Shown: positions 44,981-58,089 of the stretch, in pieces | Position numbering within the stretch: position 1 is the first letter of the stretch | Layout of the letters: each line of letters begins with the position of its first letter | DNA from: Pohlia nutans | Lineage: Eukaryota > Streptophyta > Bryopsida > Bryales > Mniaceae | Reading direction: 5' to 3' | Assembly (NCBI GenBank): GCA_022496805.1 | Contig: CM040086.1 | Coordinates: 9,674,501-9,738,500 of the forward strand | Length of the DNA: 64,000 nt | Notes under the pieces: model-generated | The model's input: the letters and a program-made list of their open reading frames with translations, nothing else | Told to the model about the DNA's origin: nothing | The model's database searches: none | Made by a program: the position numbers and the translations under genes

Positions 44981-46312
44981 AGGTATGTTCGCACCTGGCT
45001 TTAGAGGTGGTCTTACAAGGGGGTTTTACATCCTTAAAAAAGTGTGTGTTCCCACCTACATTCTTTAGTAATTACCAATCCTACATGGATGTACACATGG
45101 CACACTTTTAAGAATGGATATTAGCTAACATTTAGGAGGACAAAAAATATTTGAGCAATAGTAGGCAATTGTTAACCCCTAAATTTTTGAGCGACCATAT
45201 TCTGGTCGTTCCACTTTTTGGGCAGCCTCCAGGGACCTCATATTTTTACAAATTTCAATGAAAATTTCAGTGTAGCTTCCAAAAACTACACTCTACATGT
45301 TGCACTTCGTTTCATGTCATTCCGATAAGTATTGCAAAAGTTATAAACATTTGAAGTTTTTGAAGCGAGATCGGGCAGCAAGAATTTTTTTATTTTTTAC
45401 TCTTTTCCAAAATTTCTTTTTTGATTCATGATTGGTTGATCTTTATCTACAAATGAAGCTTTAAATCTACCCATTTTGAGCAATGGGATAAAAGTTATGA
45501 GGAGATCTGTTTTTTGGGCAGTTTCGACAAAAAAAACTTTGAAGCTCATTTCTAAACTCAATTTTCAATATTTTTTAATGAAATAAAAGGCACTGGGTGA
45601 AGATTTCCAAGTACAACATTCTCACCGTTAAGATTGACATTTTACAATTCCATGTCAAACTTATTAATGATTTTCTTTTTCCTTTCACTTTGTACCCACT
45701 TCTAGTAATTGTTTTATGAAAAAATTAATATGAGCTTTTTTCTTACAAGATTTTAAATTTGAAGACTTAACTCAATCGTTAACATGGCCTTGCCATTCAA
45801 TGAATTTCTAATCCATTCAAAAAAAAGATATTAATTTCTAAAGTTCAAATTTGTCACCGGATTGAACCCCAAAAAATCTTCTTTTGCAACTTTGATCCTT
45901 ATAATCTAAGAATCTAATGGTCATTTTGCTCTCAAATTTTGTGCTCACTTGAAAATTCAAGTTGGGTATTAGATCTTACGGTTAAATGATGAAAAAATTA
46001 AAAAAAACATATGATTTCTTCTGCAACTTCCAAATGCTGCGTTTTTCATGGTTTTTTGTGAGAATACGGTCCTGATCCTTTAGGGGTTAAGGGAGCACCA
46101 AAATAGGAAATATTCATTAGTTTTGAACACTAAAGAATGGTCTTAGCTAATGTGGCACTTGAGGGGCCATTATGTAATCCCCTTACTATTGCTAACACCT
46201 TTCCAAACCTCATTGATGACACCTTTCCTACAAAGAAGGTATTTTTCCCAAAATTGTGGGGGTGTTAAACTTTTATCCGCGGTCTTTGCAAAGGCCAAGT
46301 GCGAACGGGCCT
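44981..46312. mobile_element. PIF/Harbinger-like MITE carrying a TTAA element
   Basis: AGGTATGTTCGCACCTGGC at the left and, inverted, AGGCCCGTTCGCACTTGGC at the right are flanked by TTA (44978-44980 and 46313-46315). Without the nested 919-bp TTAA element it would be about 413 bp. No transposase is visible. Confidence 0.7.
45172..46090. mobile_element. Largest simple TTAA-flanked element, 919 bp
   Basis: TTAACCCCTAAATTTTTGAGC at the left and GATCCTTTAGGGGTTAA at the right. AT-rich, with no open frame of note, so non-autonomous. It is nested in the PIF-like MITE and so is younger than it. Confidence 0.65.
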
Positions 46313-46560
46313 TTAGTAGTCTACAGTAAGTTCCAGTACTAGTGGTTGCTCCTCCCTGCTACCAACTCTGTCTGCCTGGTCCCGCGTCCCTGGCGTCCTG
46401 GCGCTGCTGTAACTTAACTTAGCGTGTCCTGCCTCCCCAGATCGGCTCCCCTGCTCAACGTCTCACTCAGATTCTTTTCTGTTTTCTGCGTTGTCGAGCC
46501 ACTTGCTGTACCAAAAAACCCATGAACACAATCATCCACTTTTTGTACTTTTATTCGTAA
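46313..46560. other. Short GC-richer spacer
   Basis: About 46,340-46,500 is less AT-rich than its surroundings ('gcgtccctggcgtcctggcgctgctg'). There is no open frame of note and no gene was recognised. Confidence 0.4.
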
Positions 46561-46689
46561 TTCCATCTATTATTGGAAACTTCCTCCAAACATTGGGTAA
46601 GTGTATATTTTCTTCATAACGTGTGGAAACTTTCATTCATACTGTTTCTCTTCTGTTGAGTGTGATAGCATTACACTAAAATTGTGATT

Positions 46690-46790
46690 TAGGGGACACA
46701 TGTAGTATCAGGAACCTCACTTCGGCAAATGTACCCCTAGCTACATTCTACAAGGGATAATACACGGGAGGTTCCCGATACTACATTCAA
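46690..46790. repeat. Small inverted-repeat insertion in unit 1
   Basis: 'tgtagtatcaggaacctc' and its near-complement 'gaggttcccgatactaca' enclose about 60 bases. This block is absent from the matching place in unit 2 (near 50,300), so it is either an insertion here or a loss there. Confidence 0.5.
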
Positions 46791-47123
46791 GTTGTGATTC
46801 AATATCTTTCATTGTTTTACCACAGTTTGTTCAAGGGTGAAGAGAAATAGTGTCGGTCCCTACAATAGATAGGAGTTTGGCACTTGTCATTCCTACTTCC
46901 ATCAAGAGTGACATGAGTTGGTAACTTGATATGCCACATTTATCATAAAGTTGCTTGGAACTAATACCACATCCATAGGGTTTACTTGACGTTTGTATCA
47001 TTTAATTTTTTTAAGGAAAATTTATTTTTATATGGACATTATATTTCCAAAACGTTAAATAGTGTTTGTGTTGAGAAATAGTGTCCTAAACACTAAATTA
47101 CAATTTTAATGTAGTAGAAAGAG

Positions 47124-47397
47124 GATTTCTCTAAATCCCCCGGTGGTCTTCAATGAATGGGGACAAAAGTGCCCCCTATTTCTGTCCTTCTCAGGGCCCG
47201 CCTTAAAAAACAACCCCCTCCAATGGTTTTTTATTCCCAAATAGGTCACCCTGGGGTAATTTGGAGCCATAGGCCCCAAATTTGCAAAACAAATTGCCAT
47301 AAAAAGCACCGAAGGTGCGCAAAATGGAAATTCCAGAAAAAGGGGGGGCATGAACAATGGCCCGCATTGAAGACCACCGGGGATATAAAGACGGGGG
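47124..47397. mobile_element. Mutator-like MITE with 9-bp duplication
   Basis: CCCGGTGGTCTTCAATG near the left and its complement near the right form inverted ends. TAGAAAGAG flanks the 274-bp insertion (47115-47123 and 47398-47406). The matching site in unit 2 (50851-50859) has a single TAGAAAGAG and no insertion. A 9-bp duplication is typical of Mutator-type elements. Confidence 0.75.
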
Positions 47398-47618
47398 TAG
47401 AAAGAGTGGTCATTGGGCACAAAGGAATAGTGACAGAGAATGGTGCTAAAGGCCTGTATTGGGACTAGCTATATATGGTGCCAATATATTTTGTTAGCTT
47501 TTTCCATGGTTCTATTGGTATTGAAATTGGCTTACAACTTTCCATTTTAACTACTTAATGAGTAAATTTTGAATGTAATTTGTCTGGATTATTTTCAAGA
47601 TTTGATTCTTTTTATTTT

Positions 47619-47765
<147 letters not shown>

Positions 47766-47879
47766 ATTTTAAACTTAGTATAGTTCTATCAGTTGACAAC
47801 TGGGTCTATATCCACGATTTTGAATTCTGAACATATAGCATACTTAGTTTTTCTAAATATCACATAAGGATCATGGATA

Positions 47880-48260
47880 ATTTATAATGATTGTGTCGAC
47901 CGTCAAGGATGATAAATTGGATATTTTCTCTACGAATATAAAATTTAGTATCGACTTCATTTTTAGAAAAACCAATACTAGATAGAAGAAAGGAATCCAA
48001 TTGTTCTTACAAAGCCCTTCACGACTATTTTAAGTCACATAAGGATTTGTGTAATTTGCAAGCGAGATTTTTTTAATCAAATACGTAAAGGCCATTTGGT
48101 AAAGACATGTATACTTCTTTTTTCAAATGTCCATTCAAGAATGTTGTGCAAACATCCATTTAATGAACATGTAATCCAAAGCGTGTTGAATAAGCCAACA
48201 ATACTCCTATAGATGAAGATTTAAGTATAGGAAAAAAAAAGTCTCATAATAGTCTAATCT
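47880..48260 (-). pseudogene. Decayed copia RT fragment, unit 1
   Basis: The minus strand reads VLLAYSTRFGL, then after a stop MDVCTTFLNGHLKKEVYMSL, and after further breaks KNLACKLHKSL. These match the copia RT consensus (LLA..FGLHVHQMDV.TAFLNG.L.EEVYM..P). Stops break the frame at several points. Confidence 0.75.
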
Positions 48261-48844
48261 TTTTTGCTTTGAAAATCTTTGAGCTACTAGTTAGGCTTTT
48301 CGTTTAATAATTTCATTTGTAGGACAATAATTTGTTTTGAAAATCCACTACTTTCCAACTGTGGTATAGTTGGAAGATAGAGTAGTAAGTTCCTATGTCT
48401 TATTCTTGATTAATGATTAAAATTCAACATTAATAGTTGCATGCCATTAGTTTGAGTGGAAATATTATAATGCTTCTTTATAGGATATAAGACCGGGTTC
48501 TAATAGTAGATTTGCAAAAAATGAATCTAAGGTGGTATACATCCATGGTTTTCTTTTGAGTTTATTTTTCTATATACTTGGTCTGCTTTCTATGGTTTTA
48601 GTTAGTATACCTCAGAATTTACGGATTTGTCATGGGTGAGTTGAAATGGAAGGAGAAGATGGAATCATTAGAAAGGGGTGATTCAAGGTCAGTGGTGGTT
48701 ATATATGTGATGTACATGAATCAAAATATTCTTTTAGATTAAGCTCATTAAACGTATACAATTTTATTATAGATTGTAGAGTATACCCCTAAAGGAGACT
48801 TTGGGGGTATTTGGAGCGGTTATATATGTACATGTAGATATACT

Positions 48845-49373
48845 GGGTTGAGAGGGTGTACTTGAAATTTCAAATTGGTTATTAACTTGGATTTGATGTT
48901 GTACATGTACATATAGTGTAGGTACAAAATCTGGAATAGGAATTCCACTTGGATTTTGAGATTGATTCTCAACCGGGTTGAGAGGGTGTACTTGAAATTT
49001 CAAATTGTTTATTAACTTAGATTTGATGTTGTACATGTACTGTACATATAGTGTAGGTACAAAATCTGGAATAGGAATTCCACTTGGATTTTGAGATTGA
49101 TTCTCAACCGGGTTGAGAGGGTGTACTTGAAATTTCAAATTGTTTATTAACTTAAATTTGATGTTGTACATGTACTGTACATATAGTGTAGGTACAAAAT
49201 CTGGAATAGGAATTCCACTAGGATTCTGAGATTGATTCTCAACTGGGTTGAGAGGGTGTACTTAAAATTTCAAGTTGTTTATCAACTTAGATTTGATGTT
49301 GTACATGTACACATAGTGTAGGTACAAAATCTAGAATAGGAATTCCACTTGGATTCAGAGATTGATTATCGAC
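48845..49373. repeat. 130-135-bp minisatellite, about four copies
   Basis: Copies begin GGGTTGAGAGGGTGTACTTG at 48,845, 48,975, 49,110 and 49,245 (the last with slight changes). Unit 2 holds only about one and a half copies (52,139-52,335). On the minus strand the units form a repeated open frame (NLKFQVHPLNPVENQSQNPS), probably the remnant of a copia hinge. Confidence 0.85.
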
Positions 49374-50327
49374 AGGTATTAAATCATTAAAAGTAGAAGA
49401 TGGTCGTAATAAAGTTGGTAGTAATGACATGTCATCATTATATTAATTATTGTCCTTAGATTTCATTAATTTGAAATGATCTTCCCAAAATATTACATTG
49501 CGGGATATTATAATTGCTCAATTTGATTGGGCTTGTAAATAGTAATGTTTGATATCCAAACGAGCTATTTCATCTTCCAAAATGAAGGTGTTTGTTCACC
49601 TTCATCTTTCATGTTTTGAAACAAATACAGAACTAAATAAACTTTAAGAAACCAATAAGTATTGTTATTCAAACATAATTATAACTAAAGCTGACGAATA
49701 TGTTAATGTTGGTGATTCAATTACACTATCTAAATTTTTAATCATAGTTTCTTCTTGGAGTAAGTATGTATTTAATACATGGAGAGTCAAAGTTTGACCT
49801 CTTATAGAAATAAAAAGTTTAAATAATTTGAAGGCATGTTGCACATCAAGGCTAAAACGTTGTCTTCATCACTCATAAGCAAGCCACAAGCCCTAAAAGA
49901 TGTTTGAGAAGGGATCTAAGAGCATGACGATGTTTGGTCATGATGTCATTATCTTTATTTTCAAAGTTGGCTACTCTTGAAGGGGGAATGCACACTAGGG
50001 TCAACCGATTATTTTTGTCCCGGTGCACTAGGTCACTAATCTTTTGAATCAATTAAAACAAATATAACAAAGATTTTTAGAATCCAAAAATTTTCAAACC
50101 TTCTAAAAACACCTTAGAATCTTAAAAAAATAAAATTTCTTTAAAATCTTTGTTACATTTGTCATCTATTATTGTAAAATTCATCCAATTTTTGGCTAAG
50201 TGTATATTTCCCTCATAACGTTTTGAAACTTTCATTCATCTTTTTTTCTTTTTTGAGTGTATTGTTGTTTGATAGCATTACACTAAAATTGTGAATTAGT
50301 GGCTCTCATTGTTTTACCACAATTTGT

Positions 50328-50569
50328 TTAACCCTTAAACAACAATGCCAGCCCCATGGGCTTGGTTTTGTTTTGAGAGAATCTTGCTCATAACTTCTAC
50401 TCCATTGCACCAAATGGGGTTTTAAAAATGCCAAACGGAGCATCTTAAAGAGATCTATACTTCTTTAGAATAGAGCTAAATTAAATTAAAAACAGAATCA
50501 TGCTTAAAATGGAATTTGAAAGAGATTTTGGGTGTGGTATGAAGATAGTATATGTCGTTTAAGGGTTAA
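50328..50569. mobile_element. TTAA element with a near-empty site in the sister copy
   Basis: TTAACCCTTAAACAACAATG to TATGTCGTTTAAGGGTTAA, 242 bp. The flanks read tttgt-TTAA and TTAA-gggtg. The matching site in unit 1 (near 46,833) reads tttgt-TCAA-gggtg without the insertion. This shows an exact insertion with duplication of four bases. Confidence 0.85.
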
Positions 50570-51139
50570 GGGTGAAAAAAAATAGCGTTGGTCTCTACAA
50601 TGCATAGGAGTTTGACACTTGTCATTCCTACTTCCATTGAGAGTGACATGAGTCGGTATGCCATACTTATTATAAAATTTCCATTTGTCATTGGAACTAA
50701 CACCACATCCGTAAGATTTACTTGACTTCTTTATCATTTAACTTTTTAAAGGCAAATATATTTTTATATGGACATTGTATTTTCAAAACGTCAAATAGTG
50801 TTTGTGTTAAGGAATAGCGTCCTAGACACTAAATCACAATTTCAATGTAGTAGAAAGAGTGGTCATTAGGCACAAAAGAATAGTGACAGAGAATGGTGCC
50901 AAAGGCCCCTATTGGAACTAGCTATATATGGTGCCGATATATTTTGTCAACTTTTTCCATGGCTCTATTGGTATTAAAATTGGATTACAAGTTTCCATTT
51001 TGAAATTAATGAGTAAAGTTTGAATATACTTTGTTTGGATTATTTTCAAGATTTGATTCTTTTTATTATATAATTTTTTGTAAACTTAGTATAGTTCTAT
51101 CAGTTGACAACTGGGTCTATATCCACGATTTTGAATTCT

Positions 51140-51545
51140 GAACATATAGCATACTTAGTTTTTCTAAATATCACATAAGGATCATGGATAATTCATAATG
51201 ATTGTGTCGATCATCAAGGATGATAAATTGGATATTTTCTCTACGAATATAAAATTTAGTATCGACTTCATTTTTAGAAAAACCAATACTAGATAGAAGA
51301 AAGGAATCCAATTGTTCTTACAAAGCCCTTCGTGACTATTTTAAGTCACATAAGGATTTGTGTAATTTGCAAGCAAGATTTTTTTAATCAAACACATAAA
51401 GACCATTTGGTAAAGACATGTATACTTCTTTTTTCAAATGTCCATTCAAGAATGTTGTGCAAACATTCATCTAATGAACATGTGATCCAAGCTGTGTTAA
51501 ATAAACCAACAATACTCCTACATATGAAGATTTAAGGAAAAAAAA
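51140..51545 (-). pseudogene. Decayed copia RT fragment, unit 2
   Basis: The second copy of the fragment at 47,880-48,260, with the same FLNG..EVYM-type remnants on the minus strand and its own extra changes. Not functional. Confidence 0.7.
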
Positions 51546-52936
51546 GTCTTATAATAGTCTAATCTTTTTTGCTTTGAAAATCTTTGAGCTACAAGTCAGG
51601 CTTTTCGTTTAATAATTTCATTTGTAGGACCATAATTTGTTTTGAAAATCCACTGCCTTCCAATTGTGGTATAGTTGGACGGTAGATTAGTAAGTTCCTA
51701 TGTCTTATTCCTGATTAATGATTAAAATTCAACATTAATAGTTGCATGCCATTAGTTTGAGTGGAAATATTATAATGCTTCTTTATAGGATATAAGACCG
51801 GGTTCTAATAGTAGATTTGCAAAAAATGAATCTAAGGTGGTATACATCCATGGTTTTCTTTTGAGTTTATTTTTCTATATACTTGGTCTGCTTTCTATAG
51901 TTTCAGTTAGTATACCTCAGAATTTACGGATTTGTCATGGGTGAGTTGAAATGGAAGGAGAAGATGGAATCATTAGAAAGGGGTGATTCAAAGTTGGGGT
52001 GGTTAAATATGTCATGTACATGAATCAAAATCTTGTTTCAGATTAAGCTCATTAAACGTATACAATTTTATTATAGATTGTGTAGTATACCTGTAAAGGA
52101 GACTTTAGGGGTAATTCAAGCTGTTATATAGATATACTGGGTTGAGAGGGTGTATTTGAAATTTCAAATTGGTTATTAACTTGGATTTGATGTTGTACAT
52201 GTACATATAGTGTAAAAACAAAATGTGGAATAGGAATTGCTCCTGGATTCTGAAATTGAAATATAGTGTAAGTACAAAAATTGAAATAGGAATTGCTCCT
52301 GGATTCTGAGATTGATTCTCAACAGGTAATAAATTATTAAAAGTAGAAGATGTTTGTAATAAAGTTGATAGTAGTGACATGTCATCATTATATTAATTAT
52401 TGTCCTTAGATTTCATTAATTTGAAATGATCTTCCCAAAATATTACATTGCGGGATATTATAATTGCTCAATTTGATTGGGCTTGTAAATAGTAATGTTT
52501 GATATCCAAACAAGCTATTTCATCTTCCAAGATGAAGGTGTTTGTTCACCTTCATCTTTCATGTTTCGAAACAAATACAGAACTAAATAAACTTTAAGAA
52601 ACCAATAAGTATTGTTATTCAAACATAATTATAACTAAAGCTGACGAATATGTTAATGTTGGTGATTCAATCACACTATCTAAATTTTTAATCATAGTTT
52701 CTTCTTGGAGTAAGTATGTATTTAATATATGGAGAGTCAAAGTTTGACCTCTTATGGAAATAAAAAGTTTAAATAATTTGAAGGCATGTTGCGCATCAAG
52801 GCTAAAACGTTGTCTTCATCACTCATAAGCAAGCCACAAGCCCTAAAAGATGTTTGAGAAGGGATCTAAGAGCATGACGATGTTTGGTCATGATGTCATT
52901 ATCTTTATTTTCAAAGTTGGCTACTCTTGAAGGGGG

Positions 52937-53173
52937 AATGCACACTAGGGTCAACCGATTATTTTTGTCCCGGTACACTAGGCCACTAATCTTTTGAATC
53001 AATTAAAACAAATACAACAAAAAAAATTAGAATCCAAAAAAAATTCAACCATCTAAAAACATCTTAGAATCTTCAAAAAAATAAAATTTCTTTAAAATCT
53101 TTGTTGCATGTGTCTTAATTTATTTCTAAAAATAGCACCTTAGTGCACGAGGACAAAATTGGTTGATCCTAGT
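52937..53173. mobile_element. MITE with GAATGCACACTAGG ends
   Basis: GAATGCACACTAGGGTCAACC at the left and GGTTGATCCTAGTGTGCATTC at the right form inverted ends of about 50 bp with mismatches. In unit 1 only the left part exists (49,987-50,160), which places the tandem-duplication breakpoint inside the element. Confidence 0.65.
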
Positions 53174-53474
53174 GTGCATTCAAACTAAAGATACATGTTT
53201 GTGACACAATCTTGGGCCTCAAATAATCAATGTGATCCGTCCCATCTATCCTTTAAGGTTTCCATGTGATATATGCTATACTAGATTAAGCTCGAGACAA
53301 TAAATGATGATTGACAGGACATTTGTGTCTTCATCATACACCTCAAAGTCATGGGGCTAAACGGTTAAATCTAGGCAAATAAATCTGGATTAGGGTAGAG
53401 AGGCTAAATCTAAGTCTGCAAGGAATATGAGGTAAATACAAGGATAAAATAAAACTAAACTAGAGTAGGAAGGG

Positions 53475-55915
53475 TTACACTACGGTGAATATGAATAAAT
53501 AAGGTATACTGAAGGAAAGAAAAGTATAAAATTGGATCAAATCAAGATGATAAAGTCAAGACAAAGATAAACAGGTTAAATCAAATTGAATTGCGAGGTC
53601 TAAGATCAAATCAATGAGAATGAAGGTAATATAGGATAAAGAGAGAAAACTTTGAGATAAATGAAAGATATAGTGGGATAACCCAAGGATATATCAAGGA
53701 AATTAAAGCTAAATGAAGCAACGTCAAAGGCGATTCTTAAGGTAAACTAGGTTGAATTAAGGGAAATAAAAGTGAACCGGTTATACATGGCAACTAAGGT
53801 AAGAATGCAGGTACAATGAGTGACTTAAGGGGAATCTAAGAGACACTAAGGAAAATTGAGGCTAGCACCATGAAAATTAGGTAGATTAATGTCAAATTGG
53901 GTGAACCAGTTAAATAAAAGGAGCTTGGTTAATCTAAAGTAATTAAGAGTAAACTAGAGAAGAGAGGAATCAACTAAGGAGTAAAGAAAGGAGGTTGTGC
54001 TAGGATGAACCGGCTCAAAACTCACAAAAAATGACAAAGTAATCAAGCCATCTAGTAAATAGAGAGAATAACTAGTTAAACAATGGCCATACAAGTGGTT
54101 GTGAATGCAATCATTTAATTTGAAGTATTAGTAAACCACTGAATTTAATCACATTGACTAGTTATTCTGACTCTAACTTGACATCACATCACATGATCAA
54201 CAAATTAAACCACTAAAACCAATCTAGAAGCTTGAGGCACTGAAAAAATTGAAGGTTTTGCGAAAACTTGAACCCTTAGCTACAACAAGAAGGATTACAT
54301 GAAGAACATGACAAAAACCTCAGTCTGAAATTAAGCCATATTTTCCTATAAGTAGGAAATCCAACCTTTGAAATGTAAACATCAAACGGGAAAAATAAGG
54401 GACTGCATAAGGGCCACATGACATTCTTCCAACTAACCAACTAGTGAACCAATTCACTCCTCCAACTAACCTACTAGTGAGCCAATTCACTCCACCACTT
54501 GTTCAGGTGGTTGGAATTTCATTTTTGACATGAATATGATATGGCCAGTACAACACCAGATAAATTCTACCAACAAGCTTAAAAGTGCAATTAATATTTC
54601 AATTCATTAAGCCAATTAATCACAATGACTAAATGAACCTGTAAAGGATTGCAGAATTAGTTGTCGATCCTCGATGTAGAGCTTGTTATTCCAACCAAAG
54701 GTCCAATCCTCAAAGCATGAACTCCCTTTGTTGTCACCAACAACCACGGGTTGTCGAAGTGTTTGTAGTCTCTCGACAAAGAATCCGCGCCAACAAATTG
54801 TTGCAGATACCATCGTGAAAGACTTTGAACCAACCACAAACAAAGACTGGATCTGCCACTGCGCCACTAGATCTTCACGCTCATCAAACCAGTCTACATG
54901 TTGCGATCTTCAACTACCACCACCAACTTGATCCGCCATGACCTTGTCCTTGTCCAAACTCCATAGTAATACCATGGCCGTCACAACATCGCTTCGTTCA
55001 CCAGCAAATGCTCACAACAACACTTGATCAAATGCTTCAATCTCCTCACAAAACTTTGGCTAGTTTTTTCTTTTTCTCCCTCTACCGCCACGGCTCAACC
55101 ATGTTCTAAAAAAACTAACTCTCTCTCCCCCCACAACAACACTCGACCAAATGCTTCAATCTCCTCGCGAAACTGTCCAAAGGACTAGCTATTTCCTTCT
55201 TTCTTTTCCTCTACCGCCACGGCTCAACGATGTTCGAAGAAAACTAACTCTCTCTCTCTCTCCCCCACAACAATACATGACCAAATGCTTCAATCTCCTC
55301 ACGAAACTGTCCAAAGGACTAGCTATTTTCTTCTTTTACTCCCTCTACCGCCACGGCTCAACCATGTTCGAAGAAAACTAACTCTCTCTCTCCCCCCCCC
55401 CCCCCCCCCCCCCGCCCACAACAATACTTGACCAAATGCTTCAATCTCCTCACGAAACTGTTCAAAGGACTAGCTTTTTCCTTCTTTCTCTCCCTCTACC
55501 GCCACGACACAGCCGTGTTCTAAGAAAACTATCTCTTTCTCTCTCTCTCCCCCCCACACAATAAAAGATTTGAATCCTCGATCATACAACTTCATCCATC
55601 CATGGATTCATTCATCCATGAACTCAACCATCTAATTTTCTACTTCAACTTAAGTTCCTTTTACTCCTAGTTAACTATGGATCAAATTTATCTTTAATTC
55701 TAGAGCTTAGCATTGTTCTAAATTCTTACACACTGAAACTCTCATTGAGAGTTCAATTTAACATCATCCTTCTAAATACCCAACTTATGGCAATTAACTA
55801 CCAAAACCTATGGTTAAGTAGACAAAACCTACTAACTTGTGAGTTTCAAGCAAGAATTCCAATCCATGGCCAAATCTAAATAAGATCACAAATTAGTGTA
55901 CGAACAAATATCAAG
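53475..55915. repeat. Left arm of the giant inverted repeat
   Basis: This segment is repeated in inverted orientation at about 58,945-61,365. Sampled stretches of several hundred bases are identical, with only scattered mismatches and a 22 versus 17 base C/G tract difference. It contains a skewed purine-rich part (53,475-54,060) and four to five copies of a 110-150-bp repeat ('accaaatgcttcaatctcctc') at 55,020-55,560. Open frames in it have no recognised domain. Confidence 0.92.
55020..55560. repeat. Tandem repeat inside the left arm
   Basis: Units contain 'aaatgcttcaatctcctc', 'aaggactagct', 'tctaccgccacg' and a variable CT/C tract, beginning near 55,030, 55,146, 55,279 and 55,432. The largest homopolymer is C22 at 55,392-55,413. 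The mirror copy is at about 59,300-59,840. Confidence 0.85.
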
Positions 55916-57482
55916 ACCAAAATGGGTATACAAATTCGCATCCCAAATTTCTTTATGTTTCATTTTTTATAAATGTTTTAATGAAGACAGCATAGTGAAC
56001 AATCGTATGTGACCTCAAATGCAAGACACTAAACCATGCATCTACTCTAATGCAAGTGACTATATTAAGACATCTTACTTTGAACGAAATTATATGCCTT
56101 CATGTTACTTTCCAAGGCCAAAAGGTCGTTGACAAAAGAAAAATGTTACAATGTAAACATTTTCATAACATTTTTAATCAAGTAAAAAATACAACTTTAT
56201 ATTCCCAATAAATGAACGCATATATAATCTACATGTTATGATTTCTTTTTATGAATTTTGGTGGAAACTTGGAATTATTATGATTGTTGAATTCATTGTT
56301 TAGAAAATTCTCATATATTACACAATATACTTAGAGCTTTCAAATTTTTACTATTTTTGACCTAATCATAATGAAGAACGTTATAATGGATGAAAATTAC
56401 TTCGTGTTTTAAAATTAGAGAAAAAAAACACTACCCTACAACTATAGATATTCAACTTACAATCACAATAAGATGTTGAATCTTAAGAATTTTGAAAGAA
56501 TCATTTTTTTGGTGAATAATAGACTTTGTGATCTTTATTTTATAAGTTGGGCTCCTCAAGTTGGGCTCAAATTGCAACACTTGTGATTTTTATATATTTT
56601 TAGTAAGAATGGGACAATCACTATCATTTAAAAAATAATTTGAATACCTAGCAACCTTAATGTCTTAAAGTTAGCCTACCCTATATATAGTCATATTTGT
56701 TCCGAGATTTGTTTAAAAATGATTCAATAAATATTTTAAATGGAATTCTTTTGAATTTCTTTTGAAACTATAAGTTGGTACTATTGAATAGTATAGAAAT
56801 TATTAATGAAAATATCTTAAATTTAGAAAATTCAAGATTTTTTTTAAACAACCTACCCAAGTATAAATTACAACATTTTCCATCAAAAAAATCATCACAA
56901 ATTGCAAAAGGAGTATAAAGAAATCATTTTGTGCTTGCCTATATTAATGTTCAGAATTTTTAACAATGATTGGAAAACTCAATAAGGTGTAATGTTCAAA
57001 CAAAACTGAAGAAAAAATCACAATGAAATATTAAATAGCACAACAAATGAGATTTGAAAAAAAAAAAACTTAATAAATGAGAATCATACCTAAAAATAAG
57101 TAACTTTGAAATGAATCTGACTTGAGAGTACGGTATGATAGAAACAAAATATTTTGTCCCTAAAATATCTATTTACTAAAGCAGAGCCCTTTTTTATTTA
57201 CACCTTGAGTAATGCAATGTTGTATTGAAAGTGATGTGTACGTACTGTAGTACCATAGTAAGGTCGCTAAACAATAATTCAAAAAAGAAAACGTGGAAAT
57301 TATTAGGACAAAAAAGAATAAAAATTGAATAAATTATTTTAAGCCTATACTTTGCTATTTGCTTAGGAAAAAAATCAAGGACCATGAGTTTTCCTTGTTT
57401 TTGAGTATCATTTTCACCTCTTACATTTAGTTTTCTTGTGATTTTTTGTTTTTGTACTCGATAGTTAATACCGATTGAACAT

Positions 57483-57715
57483 TTAACCCCGAAACGTCCC
57501 ATAGAGATAGTAGATAGGTGGCCGTAAAATTGGAATTGGCTACCAACAAGAAGCTCTAAATTGGAATCTCAATAGCTCACTAGAACCGCATTGATATAAA
57601 TTTCAACTTCTGTGTTGAACTCAACCCTATAAAAGGTCTGAATCCATTCCAAATACTAGAAAAATACACCGTATTCTATTGGCCGCAAAGGCACTTTCAG
57701 ACATTTAGGGGTTAA
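57483..57715. mobile_element. TTAA-flanked MITE in the spacer
   Basis: TTAACCCCGAAACGTCCCATAG at the left and CAGACATTTAGGGGTTAA at the right. 233 bp, non-coding. Confidence 0.65.
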
Positions 57716-58089
57716 AAAGAACTAAAGAACCTTTTTGACCAGTTAGTTTATTATGAAACTTGCCCTCTGCCTCCGGTAATATAGATGTAAGTTACATGGT
57801 TCTTTTGAGTACATGATTGTGTGAATGGAAACTGGAAAATTTGACCAACCTGGGAAAGATTGGCATCCCGCTGACTTCCAAAGTTCCAATGCCCTCCAGG
57901 TCTCCACTGTCCTTGTTGCGTAGGAAGAGAACTAAGGCTTGGATTCTTCAGGTACAACTGTACCTTCAACAAGGGAGTGTTTACGCCACAGTGACTTGGA
58001 GTGCGGGTACCATACATAGGGTCCATTAATCGTACCAATAGGGGTGTTACAATGGGTTTCAATTTTTGGTAAATGGATTTTCATCCCAA

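Noticed and set aside
48845..49373. CRISPR-like array
   Set aside because: The copies are contiguous 130-135-bp minisatellite units without distinct spacers, and the DNA is plant nuclear.
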